Of a stretch of 64,000 bases of DNA, positions 24,840-34,440 are shown in pieces. Positions within the stretch are counted from its first letter, which is position 1; each line of letters opens with the position of its first letter. The notes below the pieces were generated by a model that was given only the letters and a program-made list of their open reading frames with translations, was not told where the DNA came from and did not search any database. The stretch is from Ophiura sarsii (lineage: Eukaryota > Echinodermata > Ophiuroidea > Amphilepidida > Ophiuridae). The stretch spans positions 42,170,648-42,234,647 of the forward strand of contig CM069447.1 in assembly GCA_035610835.1 (NCBI GenBank), given 5' to 3'. Both the position numbers and the translations under genes were made by a program.

Positions 24840-25790
24840 CTGGTTGATTAAGGAAAACGCCCGGAATTCTTGGGTTTGAACACGGAGTTCCGGGGTTGAT
24901 ACCCGGGATGTTTGTGTCTGATGTATGTGTCTGGTGGTCTGAGTATTTTCCACTCCAATTATATAAATATTCAACATTCTGGTCAATTTCAGCAATTCTC
25001 CCAGTTCAAACCCGGGGCGGACTGTCCCGTAGAAGGACTTTATTTTTAAAATTCGGCGCAGCAATGTTATTAGTTAGGGGATTCCCAAATACGCTCGGAA
25101 GTTACGACGAAGATTACCGAACTCGCGAATTTCGTTTCGTATGGAGATCGCACGCTCTCGGAAAAAATATGACGTCCTAATTCGCCAAGAAGAACCCGGA
25201 TGAAGACCTGGGATTTTACCTCCTCTATCGTATTATTTTAGTTAATGATTCCTTCGATCACTAATCCAATACGATGTATGGCGCTGTGTACCGTATACGA
25301 AATACGAACGCGCTACGCGACATTACAAAAAAGAAGTTCCTTTAACTTTCTTTCTTACGGTTGTTTGATTTCAACCCAATGCTTTAAATTTGGAGAATAG
25401 ATGTTGCATCCCAGGTTGCGTCCGCGTTACACTAATTTCTTACAAAAAAAGACTACGGCAAGCCAACAAGCATCAACCAGCTATGATTACTACTTCGGAA
25501 ACCCGGGAACAGTATTGGAATGTAACCCCGGAAACCCGGGAAACCCTGGAAAACGCCCGGAATTCTTGGGTTTGAACACGGAGTTCCGGGGTTGATACCC
25601 GGGATGTATGTGTCTGATGTATGTGTCTGGTGGTCTGTAATTTATTTTCCACTCCAATTATATAAATATTCAACATTCTGGTCAATTTCAACAATTCTCA
25701 CAATTCAAACCCGGGGCGGACTGTCCCGTAGAAGGACTTTTTTTTAAAATTCGGCGCAGAGCAATGTTATTCAGTTAGGGAATTCCCTAA
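24840..25790 (+). repeat. module R copies 5 and 6 with a shared ~130 bp tail
   Basis: Two direct copies, 24848-25075 (5' truncated) and 25450-25770, share 'gaaaacgcccggaattcttg' through 'cggggcggactgtcccgtag' and 'aattcggcgcag'. They are separated by unique sequence and show that a longer R-plus-tail block was duplicated. Confidence 0.75.
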
Positions 25791-25849
25791 TACGATAAGA
25801 TAAGACAGAGTTTTTAATTATGACCTCCCGATTCAATCAACGTAAAATA

Positions 25850-26330
25850 TGTGATCATCATAACAATATTGACACTTAGTCTTCTGTTCTTGCTTCAAAA
25901 TCTGCTCGGAACTTAGGAATTGTGTTTGATAATAATCTATGTATGGATGTTCAAGTTCGACGGATATGCCAATCAGTGTATTATCATATACGGAATGTCA
26001 ATAGCATAGGAAAATGTTAACATTTGAAACCGCAGTACTATCGTCCATGCTCTTATAACTTCTCGTATTGACAATGGCAATTCTCTTCTTTTTGGCATCA
26101 CTGATCACTTACTTCACAACAACTCACTCAAAATGCAGCTGCTCGCATTCTCACTAAGACCAGTTTGATCATATCACTCCAATTTTGAAAGATCTCCACT
26201 GGCTTCCTGTTCGCGAAAGGATTCATTTCAAACTTCTTCTTTTAACTTGGAAAGCTTTGCATGGCACTTCACCTACTTACATTATATTGCTAATCTTCTT
26301 GTAAATATTATCAATTTTCTAATGGCCTAT
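25850..26330 (+). pseudogene. L2/CR1-like LINE reverse-transcriptase 3' fragment
   Basis: The translated plus strand shows, with frameshifts, SARNLGIVFDNN (about 25900), HALITSRIDNGNSLLFGI-like (about 26050) and a run equivalent to NAAARILTKTS...HWLPVRERI...LLTWKALHGTSP (26140-26280). That is the canonical order at the C-terminus of L2/CR1-clade reverse transcriptases. Several stops and indels make it dead; no 3' tail is clear. Confidence 0.7.
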
Positions 26331-26539
26331 AAGAGCATGATTCTAGCAGAATGACAAGCGAAACTCAATTAAATACACACGAGGACCAAAAAATGATACC
26401 AGCCGATTTGAGTACATAATCATATAATATATCAGGATGTTAACTGAATATAAACTCGGACAAATTGGCGTGAATTAAGAACATGTTTACAAACTACATT
26501 ATTTTATCATGATTAGGCTATTTATATTGGCCATTTATG

Positions 26540-26900
26540 TTTAATAATGTCCTACAACAGAAAACTACGGCAAGCCAACAAGCATGTGCCAGCAATGATT
26601 ACTACTTCGGAAACCCGGGAACGGTATTGGAATAATAACCCCCGGAAACCCAGGAAACTCGGGAAAACGCCCGGAATTCTTGGGTTTGTACACGGAGTTC
26701 CGGGGTTGATACCCGGGATGTATATGTCTGGTGTGTCGTTTAGTTTCACTGTTTAATTATCAGTCAAGCCTAACAATATATGGCTTCAGGAACGGTTTTT
26801 TAAACCTTTCTTTTTACAATAGCCAATATTTTCGTGCTCCACGCGAATTCTTTTTAATTTATGCGAATTTCAAAACCCTTACGCCGTGTTGTTTGCATTT
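26540..26900 (+). repeat. module R copy 7 joined to module Q
   Basis: R (26545-26745) runs straight into Q ('tatggcttcaggaacg', 'acgccgtgttgtttgcattt'), followed by 'ccaatattggttgg' as at 13800. The block order R-Q-P in 26540-27370 is the same as in 13265-14290. Confidence 0.75.
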
Positions 26901-27104
26901 GCAAAATTGAAGGGGAAAAAATCCAATTGTGGATGATATTAATAATAAACCAATATTGGTTGGAAATGAAGTGAAGACTTTTAAATTAAATTTTGGTCAA
27001 AAGTACACACCAAAACGGTTTGAAAATTGAACAAAACATCCAATTCAAAGGCCCCCTGTGTGCTGTAAGAACAGTTTTTAATGTTAAACCTTTTATTAAT
27101 GAAT

Positions 27105-27370
27105 AAATGAATGAACATATTTCCCTTTGTTATCAACTATCCTCATAATTCTTTTCATTCCTCTCTTTTCCCTTCCATTCCCTTTTAATCTCCCTCTTCC
27201 TTCATTCTTTTCTTTTTCTGTCCTTTCCGTTTTCCTTCACTTTTTATCCCGGCCTCTTTATCTTCTTCTTCTTCCTTTTCCCCTCTCCTTCCTCTTTTCC
27301 ATTTCCCCTTCTTTTTTACCTTTCCTTCCCCTTTTCTTTCCTCCCCCTTTCACTTTTACTTCTCCTATGC
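27105..27370 (+). repeat. module P copy 3 without its tail
   Basis: The pyrimidine tract again starts 'tgaatgaacatatttccctt'. It stops at 'acttctcctatgcg' and lacks the 'tttgagtggtgtg' tail of copies 1 and 2. Confidence 0.75.
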
Positions 27371-27419
27371 GAATTATGTAACCATGGTAACGGAGATTAC
27401 GTTGTTGATAGTTGACAAT

Positions 27420-27600
27420 ACAAACTACATTACCTATTTGTATTGGCCGTCACGTTTAATAATGATCTAGAAGACTAAACAAGCATGTCAATTATCAGCA
27501 ATGACCAGTACTTTTTTACATCGGAAACCTTGGATGGAAGAGAAAACCCGGTACATACACGGGACTTCCCATGTTTCCAGGTTTTAAGGACAAGGTCACA
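27420..27600 (+). repeat. strongly diverged module R
   Basis: Keeps the word order 'gtttaataatgatct', 'agaagactaaacaagcatg', 'catcggaaacc' and 'gtacatacacgggacttcc' but has lost most CCCGGG units. Confidence 0.5.
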
Positions 27601-28884
27601 TCCAATCAACATTACTATATTTCAACGTCAAACCAACAAGCCTAGTATAGCACGAACATGAAACCCAGGATCAGCAGAAGCCGAACCCAGAGAAGTTATC
27701 CCGGGTAAAACGAAAATTCGCCAAACCAAGAATGGCATTTTGTATTATACAAGGGACTTGTACTAAAGTTGGAATTACACCGTCAGTATGTAACACACTC
27801 ATAATGATGACACAAAACATAGACGGTAATCGTTGGTAATAATCATAATGTGTTACTGATAGTCATAGGCCTATGTGTCAGTTATTGGTTGAATAACACC
27901 TTTTTAAAGAGACACCTAAAGCACACAACAGGCCTATAATACATTATGCGTTGATAATGAAAATGAGATATTTATGATTATATTGCACTTACCGGGACCA
28001 GTCAGCCGAGGTTCGCGTAATTTGAAGGGCAGGGATACTGTTTTCTGTCCATTTGATTCTATTTTTCATTAGTCATAATCTTAATAACTTTAAAATTCGC
28101 TTGAAAAACATGAATAACTTTTAAAATAACTTTATCAAATCAAAATAAATATGAAACTCTCCAATATAGGATTGGCTTAGACCTGAAAGGCTTTAAACCA
28201 TAGTCAAGATTATTGAAAAACCACCACAACCCCCTTAATAATAAGTAAATCAAAAACACAGGGAAAATATACAAATAAAATACAACAGAGACCGGTATTA
28301 CTCGAAGCTGGTAATTATTATGAAATCTGTACTGTACTCTACTCAGTTGCATGTATGACCTATACCATCTGGTTCTACAGATCATAAATAAATGAGGGCA
28401 GTATTACTTTTCAGAGCACATGATGAACGGAAATCGCCGCACGGACAGGTACTTCAGACAAGTTTGTTAATCTCTTTAGCTAGTGTCAACCCAATTTAAT
28501 GCTTGACTTCATTTTCCTGGGTTGAATTTCCATTGTTCTCTACTCAAGCCATACCAACCCAGTGAAATCCTGGGACAACCCAGGTTCAACCCAAGAAGAA
28601 CCCCTGAGAGACCCAGGATTGCCCCTGAAAAATTGGAACATTTTGATTTTTTTTTTGATAGGGAGAGGGTTGGCAGTTTCAAAGTCATAAGATCAATGGT
28701 AAAATCAAATCACCATCCTCTTTGAAAGTACCTTTGTACAATTCACCATCACGATAAGACTTCAGTGTACCCCTTTCCTCATCCACTCCACTAATTTCAT
28801 CAAGAATGATCCGCATCATTCCTGATGGTTGTTGCAGATATCAATTTCAATTAATTCAATTCAAGGTTTAATAAACATATCATT

Positions 28885-29395
28885 ATCGCTTGGGGATCGC
28901 TATATTATGGTCAACCCTATCAAAAGCCTTGCTGAAGTCAGTTATTATGATACGTGATATTGACTTTGGTTTGTCAGCATGTTTTAAGACGTTATCAACA
29001 AGCTTTACTAAATAGTGTGAGGTAGACCTTCCTTTGCGATTCCTAAACTGCCCATCATCTATCACAGAATCAATGTCATTAATCAGCCAGTCTGTGATGA
29101 ATGATTCAACCTTTGCAAAATGATCTGTCAATGAAACAGGTCTAAGTTGATTCCATGTAGGTGGGCTAGACTTAGGAATGGGGACCACAATTGCACGCCT
29201 CCATTGTGGAGGAACCACACCTTCTTGAAAGGATGCATTCAAGATGTTTGTCAGAGGTTTACGGAGCTAGCTCATAAAGGAATTCCCTGATTATTTTGCG
29301 GGTATACCATCTGGACCCTGCCTTTTTCCTAGATGTGTTTGTATATCTTGTAATGCAGGTGATTCATTTAGTTCATGCTAACAGCAGCTATACAT
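28885..29395 (-). pseudogene. non-LTR retrotransposon reverse-transcriptase fragment, copy 1
   Basis: From 29243 down to 28885 the minus strand encodes about 118 uninterrupted residues with NASFQEGVVPPQWRRAIVVP, LRPVSLTDHFAKV, an F-x-K-G-S-T-H-like segment and ITDFSKAFDRVDHN, the first blocks of an RVT_1 domain (the second block region ends with the first catalytic Asp of the palm). Upstream, 29243-29395 continues with stops, including a KRQGPDGIPAK motif. Fingers and part of the palm are present; the catalytic YADD box and thumb are missing, so it is dead. Confidence 0.8.
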
Positions 29396-29412
29396 TATGA
29401 CCCATCTGATCA

Positions 29413-29769
29413 TCACCTGATCCAACTCTTGCTGAGTTCTGATATTGTCTTGAAGATGATCATCAGGACATGTTTTAAGTGTCTTCTATATGCAGTTAGC
29501 CAGTGGAATGTGTTTGAACATGCACCCTGACCACATGTTATCTCTTTCTTTCCATCTGCAATGGCACTTCCTGTTCTTCTGCTTTGGCCATCGTAATAAA
29601 TCCACGCCACGCTCTAAACTGAAATGGCTTGGGTTGAAACACTGCATTAATGTTATCTTGATGCTCCCCTCTCTCTTTGGTTGGTTCATTCGGTACCATG
29701 CCCATATCTAAGATGGTGAAATAACAACCTAACATTGTTACTTGTTTTTTTACAAAGGAAGCACTTCAT
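29413..29769 (-). pseudogene. N-terminal zinc-finger segment of a multi-copy gene family, copy 1
   Basis: Minus strand from ATG at 29769 reads MKCFLCKKTSNNVRLLFHHL, a C-x2-C...H-x4-H type finger. After a frame break comes EITCGQGACSNTFHWLTAYR with a following H-x2-H (about 29510-29430), a C-x4-C-x12-H-x2-H finger. This two-finger start resembles a large uncharacterised animal family (often labelled SAM domain-containing protein 3-like), whose C-terminal end is represented at 29772-30010. Stops and frameshifts separate the parts. A LINE fragment follows downstream. Confidence 0.55.
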
Positions 29770-29771
29770 AT

Positions 29772-30010
29772 TTACTCTCTCATTAGTTTCGCTCTAATTT
29801 CTCTGACTCTTGGAGACTCGTTAGTATTACCCCTGATCCATCTCATACACGGTAGTTTGGATAAATGTCCAGAAACTGTGTAGTGGTGTGGCATACTCTA
29901 GCCCAAACCCGTAGTGACATTTGAAAAGTGTATCCACAGCACCTTTTATGCTTGAATTACATATGGTATTGCCTTCTAATCTACTACTACAGTACAAGAC
30001 AGAGAGATGT
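29772..30010 (-). pseudogene. C-terminal segment of the same zinc-finger gene family, copy 1
   Basis: The minus strand reads RLEGNTICNSSIKGAVDTLF, then FGLEYATPLHSFWTFIQTTV and, after a one-base frameshift, NESPRVREIRAKLMRE and a stop (TAA at 29774-29772). It aligns by eye with the last exon of the gene at 42789-43094 (VEGRALKQSSLLKAVDLCFK ... TTWEFIQKVLFQMG). Only two bases separate its stop from the ATG of the zinc-finger frame at 29769, which is a strange head-to-tail arrangement. No upstream exon was found; the CACGCGTGA minisatellite begins instead. Confidence 0.6.
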
Positions 30011-30019
30011 GGCCACGAA

Positions 30020-30240
30020 ATGCGTGAACCACGCGTGGAGTCAATTCCACTCACGCGTGAGCCAATCCCACTCACGCGTGAGTCAATTCCACTCACGCTT
30101 GGTCTATGCGTGAGACAATGTCATTAAGGCTCACGCGTGAAGTCTCGGCTCGAGCGTGAAGACTCGGCTCACACATGAATTCTCAGCTCACGCGTGAAGT
30201 GTAGGCTCTCGTGTGAAATGTAGGATCACACGTGAAGCCG
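30020..30240. repeat. palindrome minisatellite TCACGCGTGA, copy 1
   Basis: About ten units of 18-22 bp carry TCACGCGTGA or one-base variants, spaced by short words such as 'gtcaattccac' and 'agtctcggc'. The left half uses 'ccactcacgcgtgag' spacing and the right half 'ggctcacgcgtgaag', as if two sub-arrays met near 30115. Confidence 0.85.
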
Positions 30241-30439
30241 TGGTACAGCTACCCGCTACATATACATGTATACCTATTTTTCTGATTATCAATCCGTGTC
30301 AAGTTGTCATTAATTCGTTGAGGTAGAATGTTGATAAACACCGATGCGTAGGAATTAATACTAGGCCCGCGAGATGCGTGAATTGAATATAAATAATAGC
30401 AAATGTCGTCACGCGACACACAGCTATCATAAAAAATAG

Positions 30440-30523
30440 GCCTAGGCCTAGGGAATATTGCAAATAGGGAATATTGCAAATAGGCCTAGGCCTAGGGAAT
30501 ATTGCAAATAGGCCTAGGCCTAG
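30440..30523. repeat. junction minisatellite of AGGCCTAGGCCTAGGGAATATTGCAAAT
   Basis: Three units of 'gggaatattgcaaat' alternate with 'aggcctaggccta' at the end of duplication copy 1. In copy 2 the same place reads 'aggcctaggcctacggatta', so the units lie exactly at the duplication junction. Confidence 0.8.
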
Positions 30524-31619
30524 TGTAACACACTCATAATGATGACACAAAACATAGACGGTAATCGTTGGTAATAATCATAATGTGTTACTGATAGTCA
30601 TAGGCCTATGTGTCAGTTATTGGTTGAATAACACCTTTTTAAAGAGACACCTAAAGCACACAACAGGCCTATAATACATTATGCGTTGATAATGAAAATG
30701 AGATATTTATGATTATATTGCACTTACCGGGACCAGTCAGCCGAGGTTCGCGTAATTTGAAGGGCAGGGATACTGTTTTCTGTCCATTTGATTCTATTTT
30801 TCATTAGTCATAATCTTAATAACTTTAAAATTCGCTTGAAAAACATGAATAACTTTTAAAATAACTTTATCAAATCAAAATAAATATGAAACTCTCCAAT
30901 ATAGGATTGGCTTAGACCTGAAAGGCTTTAAACCATAGTCAAGATTATTGAAAAACCACCACAACCCCCTTAATAATAAGTAAATCAAAAACACAGGGAA
31001 AATATACAAATAAAATACAACAGAGACCGGTATTACTCGAAGCTGGTAATTATTATGAAATCTGTACTGTACTCTACTCAGTTGCATGTATGACCTATAC
31101 CATCTGGTTCTACAGATCATAAATAAATGAGGGCAGTATTACTTTTCAGAGCACATGATGAACGGAAATCGCCGCACGGACAGGTACTTCAGACAAGTTT
31201 GTTAATCTCTTTAGCTAGTGTCAACCCAATTTAATGCTTGACTTCATTTTCCTGGGTTGAATTTCCATTGTTCTCTACTCAAGCCATACCAACCCAGTGA
31301 AATCCTGGGACAACCCAGGTTCAACCCAAGAAGAACCCCTGAGAGACCCAGGATTGCCCCTGAAAAATTGGAACATTTTGATTTTTTTTTTGATAGGGAG
31401 AGGGTTGGCAGTTTCAAAGTCATAAGATCAATGGTAAAATCAAATCACCATCCTCTTTGAAAGTACCTTTGTACAATTCACCATCACGATAAGACTTCAG
31501 TGTACCCCTTTCCTCATCCACTCCACTAATTTCATCAAGAATGATCCGCATCATTCCTGATGGTTGTTGCAGATATCAATTTCAATTAATTCAATTCAAG
31601 GTTTAATAAACATATCATT

Positions 31620-32130
31620 ATCGCTTGGGGATCGCTATATTATGGTCAACCCTATCAAAAGCCTTGCTGAAGTCAGTTATTATGATACGTGATATTGACT
31701 TTGGTTTGTCAGCATGTTTTAAGACGTTATCAACAAGCTTTACTAAATAGTGTGAGGTAGACCTTCCTTTGCGATTCCTAAACTGCCCATCATCTATCAC
31801 AGAATCAATGTCATTAATCAGCCAGTCTGTGATGAATGATTCAACCTTTGCAAAATGATCTGTCAATGAAACAGGTCTAAGTTGATTCCATGTAGGTGGG
31901 CTAGACTTAGGAATGGGGACCACAATTGCACGCCTCCATTGTGGAGGAACCACACCTTCTTGAAAGGATGCATTCAAGATGTTTGTCAGAGGTTTACGGA
32001 GCTAGCTCATAAAGGAATTCCCTGATTATTTTGCGGGTATACCATCTGGACCCTGCCTTTTTCCTAGATGTGTTTGTATATCTTGTAATGCAGGTGATTC
32101 ATTTAGTTCATGCTAACAGCAGCTATACAT
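31620..32130 (-). pseudogene. non-LTR retrotransposon reverse-transcriptase fragment, copy 2
   Basis: Identical in translation to 28885-29395; see that entry for domain content. Confidence 0.8.
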
Positions 32131-32147
32131 TATGACCCATCTGATCA

Positions 32148-32504
32148 TCACCTGATCCAACTCTTGCTGAGTTCTGATATTGTCTTGAAGATGATCATCA
32201 GGACATGTTTTAAGTGTCTTCTATATGCAGTTAGCCAGTGGAATGTGTTTGAACATGCACCCTGACCACATGTTATCTCTTTCTTTCCATCTGCAATGGC
32301 ACTTCCTGTTCTTCTGCTTTGGCCATCGTAATAAATCCACGCCACGCTCTAAACTGAAATGGCTTGGGTTGAAACACTGCATTAATGTTATCTTGATGCT
32401 CCCCTCTCTCTTTGGTTGGTTCATTCGGTACCATGCCCATATCTAAGATGGTGAAATAACAACCTAACATTGTTACTTGTTTTTTTACAAAGGAAGCACT
32501 TCAT
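32148..32504 (-). pseudogene. N-terminal zinc-finger segment of the gene family, copy 2
   Basis: Identical in translation to 29413-29769, with ATG at 32504 and the same frame break. Confidence 0.55.
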
Positions 32505-32506
32505 AT

Positions 32507-32745
32507 TTACTCTCTCATTAGTTTCGCTCTAATTTCTCTGACTCTTGGAGACTCGTTAGTATTACCCCTGATCCATCTCATACACGGTAGTTTGGATAAA
32601 TGTCCAGAAACTGTGTAGTGGTGTGGCATACTCTAGCCCAAACCCGTAGTGACATTTGAAAAGTGTATCCACAGCACCTTTTATGCTTGAATTACATATG
32701 GTATTGCCTTCTAATCTACTACTACAGTACAAGACAGAGAGATGT
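32507..32745 (-). pseudogene. C-terminal segment of the gene family, copy 2
   Basis: Same sequence as 29772-30010, including the one-base frameshift before NESPRVREIRA. Confidence 0.6.
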
Positions 32746-32754
32746 GGCCACGAA

Positions 32755-32975
32755 ATGCGTGAACCACGCGTGGAGTCAATTCCACTCACGCGTGAGCCAA
32801 TCCCACTCACGCGTGAGTCAATTCCACTCACGCTTGGTCTATGCGTGAGACAATGTCATTAAGGCTCACGCGTGAAGTCTCGGCTCGAGCGTGAAGACTC
32901 GGCTCACACATGAATTCTCAGCTCACGCGTGAAGTGTAGGCTCTCGTGTGAAATGTAGGATCACACGTGAAGCCG
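32755..32975. repeat. palindrome minisatellite TCACGCGTGA, copy 2
   Basis: Same sequence as 30020-30240 at +2,735. Confidence 0.85.
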
Positions 32976-33254
32976 TGGTACAGCTACCCGCTACATATAC
33001 ATGTATACCTATTTTTCTGATTATCAATCCGTGTCAAGTTGTCATTAATTCGTTGAGGTAGAATGTTGATAAACACCGATGCGTAGGAATTAATACTAGG
33101 CCCGCGAGATGCGTGAATTGAATATAAATAATAGCAAATGTCGTCACGCGACACACAGCTATCATAAAAAATAGGCCTAGGCCTACGGATTAATCATTCC
33201 ACAATAATACAATAGGCCTACAGAAATAAGGACTAAAATACAGTTATGGTGATA

Positions 33255-33790
33255 CATTATACACACTTAAAAATAGGTAGTCAAAAATGACCCTATATAA
33301 TAGTCATTTTTGACCCCATTTTGAGGGTCAACTATGCATCGAACCCATTAGGGTCATTTATAACCCTGTAGATGTAGTCAAATAATTTTGAGCCTAGAGG
33401 TAGTCAAAAATGACCCTATAATAGTCATTTTTTACCCCATTTTGAGGGTCAACTATGCACCGAACCCATTAGGGTAATTTATAACCCTGTAGATTATAGT
33501 CAAATAATTTTGACCCTGGTGGTAGTCAATATGACCTGAATGTGGTCATTAATTACTACAAAAAGGGGCCAAAATTGACTACATTACGAGTCAATATTTA
33601 TGGAAAGGGTCAAGATGGTAGTCAATAATGACTTGAATGTAGTCAATAATAATATGGAAAGGGTCAAATCCATTTGACAATAGGGTCATTTTATTCATTT
33701 ACCGTATGACTTCATTGTAGTCAAATTTTGACTTCATTGTAGTCAAATTTTGACTTCAGCAGTTAATTAAATATGACTGCTTGTAAGTAA
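33255..33790. mobile_element. TAGTCA/TGACTA motif-saturated element
   Basis: TAGTCA, TGACTA, TGACCCT and AGGGTCA recur more than twenty-five times, including two tandem ~128 bp halves at 33275 and 33400 ('tagtcaaaaatgacccta'). The left edge 'cacacttaaaaataggtagt' is sharp; the right edge is not, so terminal repeats are unproven. Architecture parallels 15139-15810 and 58225-58550. Confidence 0.6.
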
Positions 33791-34440
33791 ATCACAATAA
33801 GAAACATCAGTGACTACAGGTAATAATTTCCATTTTGTCCATACAATTTACGGTGAAATATTCCGCAGTCCTGTTGCCAACATTTCCACATAATTTTGAT
33901 GGGTTACCGTAACCAACCTGTAAATTTAACCATAAATTCAAATTATTACGGTAAAATACCATAACAATTACTGTTAGAGCATTTTACGAATTTACCATGA
34001 TCTTATATCAGTGCAGAAGTGACATGGGGTTTGGTATCAGCATAAAAATATTCTCAGGTACAGGGCGAGTATAATAACAAAACCACAAAACCCAAATTTG
34101 GAGTTGATTAGTTTCCACATGGCTCAATATTTAGCATTAAAAGTTTTCAATGGAAAGCATTTAACATCTGCTACAAACCATGATTATTTCTTGCAAAAAG
34201 GCCAGCTTAAAGTGAAGAACAAAGTTTCAGTTTATTTCCAACTCAACAAATTTCAAATTCCATGCTTATAAAAGAGTGTTTTAATAATGGTGCATCAAGC
34301 CACAACTGTTAAAATGTTCAGCATTTTCCTCAGGATTAATACATGGAAGGCATTTTTTTTAATGATTTTTTACAAATAATAATTTGAAATTCTCATTGTT
34401 TGTAACAGACTTTATACTTTTTCCAATGCAATTTTTAATA

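Larger units (their letters stand above)
27789..30523. repeat. 2,735 bp tandem duplication, copy 1
   Basis: From 'tgtaacacactcataatgat' on, the sequence recurs 2,735 bp downstream (30524-33186). I found no difference between the copies in the parts I compared, and their translated frames are identical. The copy contains a LINE fragment, two gene-family fragments and the TCACGCGTGA minisatellite. Confidence 0.92.
30524..33186. repeat. 2,735 bp tandem duplication, copy 2
   Basis: Second copy of 27789-30523, ending at 'aggcctaggccta' where unique sequence resumes. Its content repeats that of copy 1 at +2,735. Perfect identity over this length suggests a very recent event or an assembly artefact. 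Confidence 0.92.

Noticed and set aside
28140..28385. 81-residue minus-strand ORF present in both duplication copies
   Set aside because: Identity comes from the duplication itself; composition looks non-coding and no domain is seen.
30020..30240. CRISPR-like array (short repeats with spacers)
   Set aside because: Spacers are themselves repeated words, the unit is palindromic and only ~20 bp, and the genome is eukaryotic.
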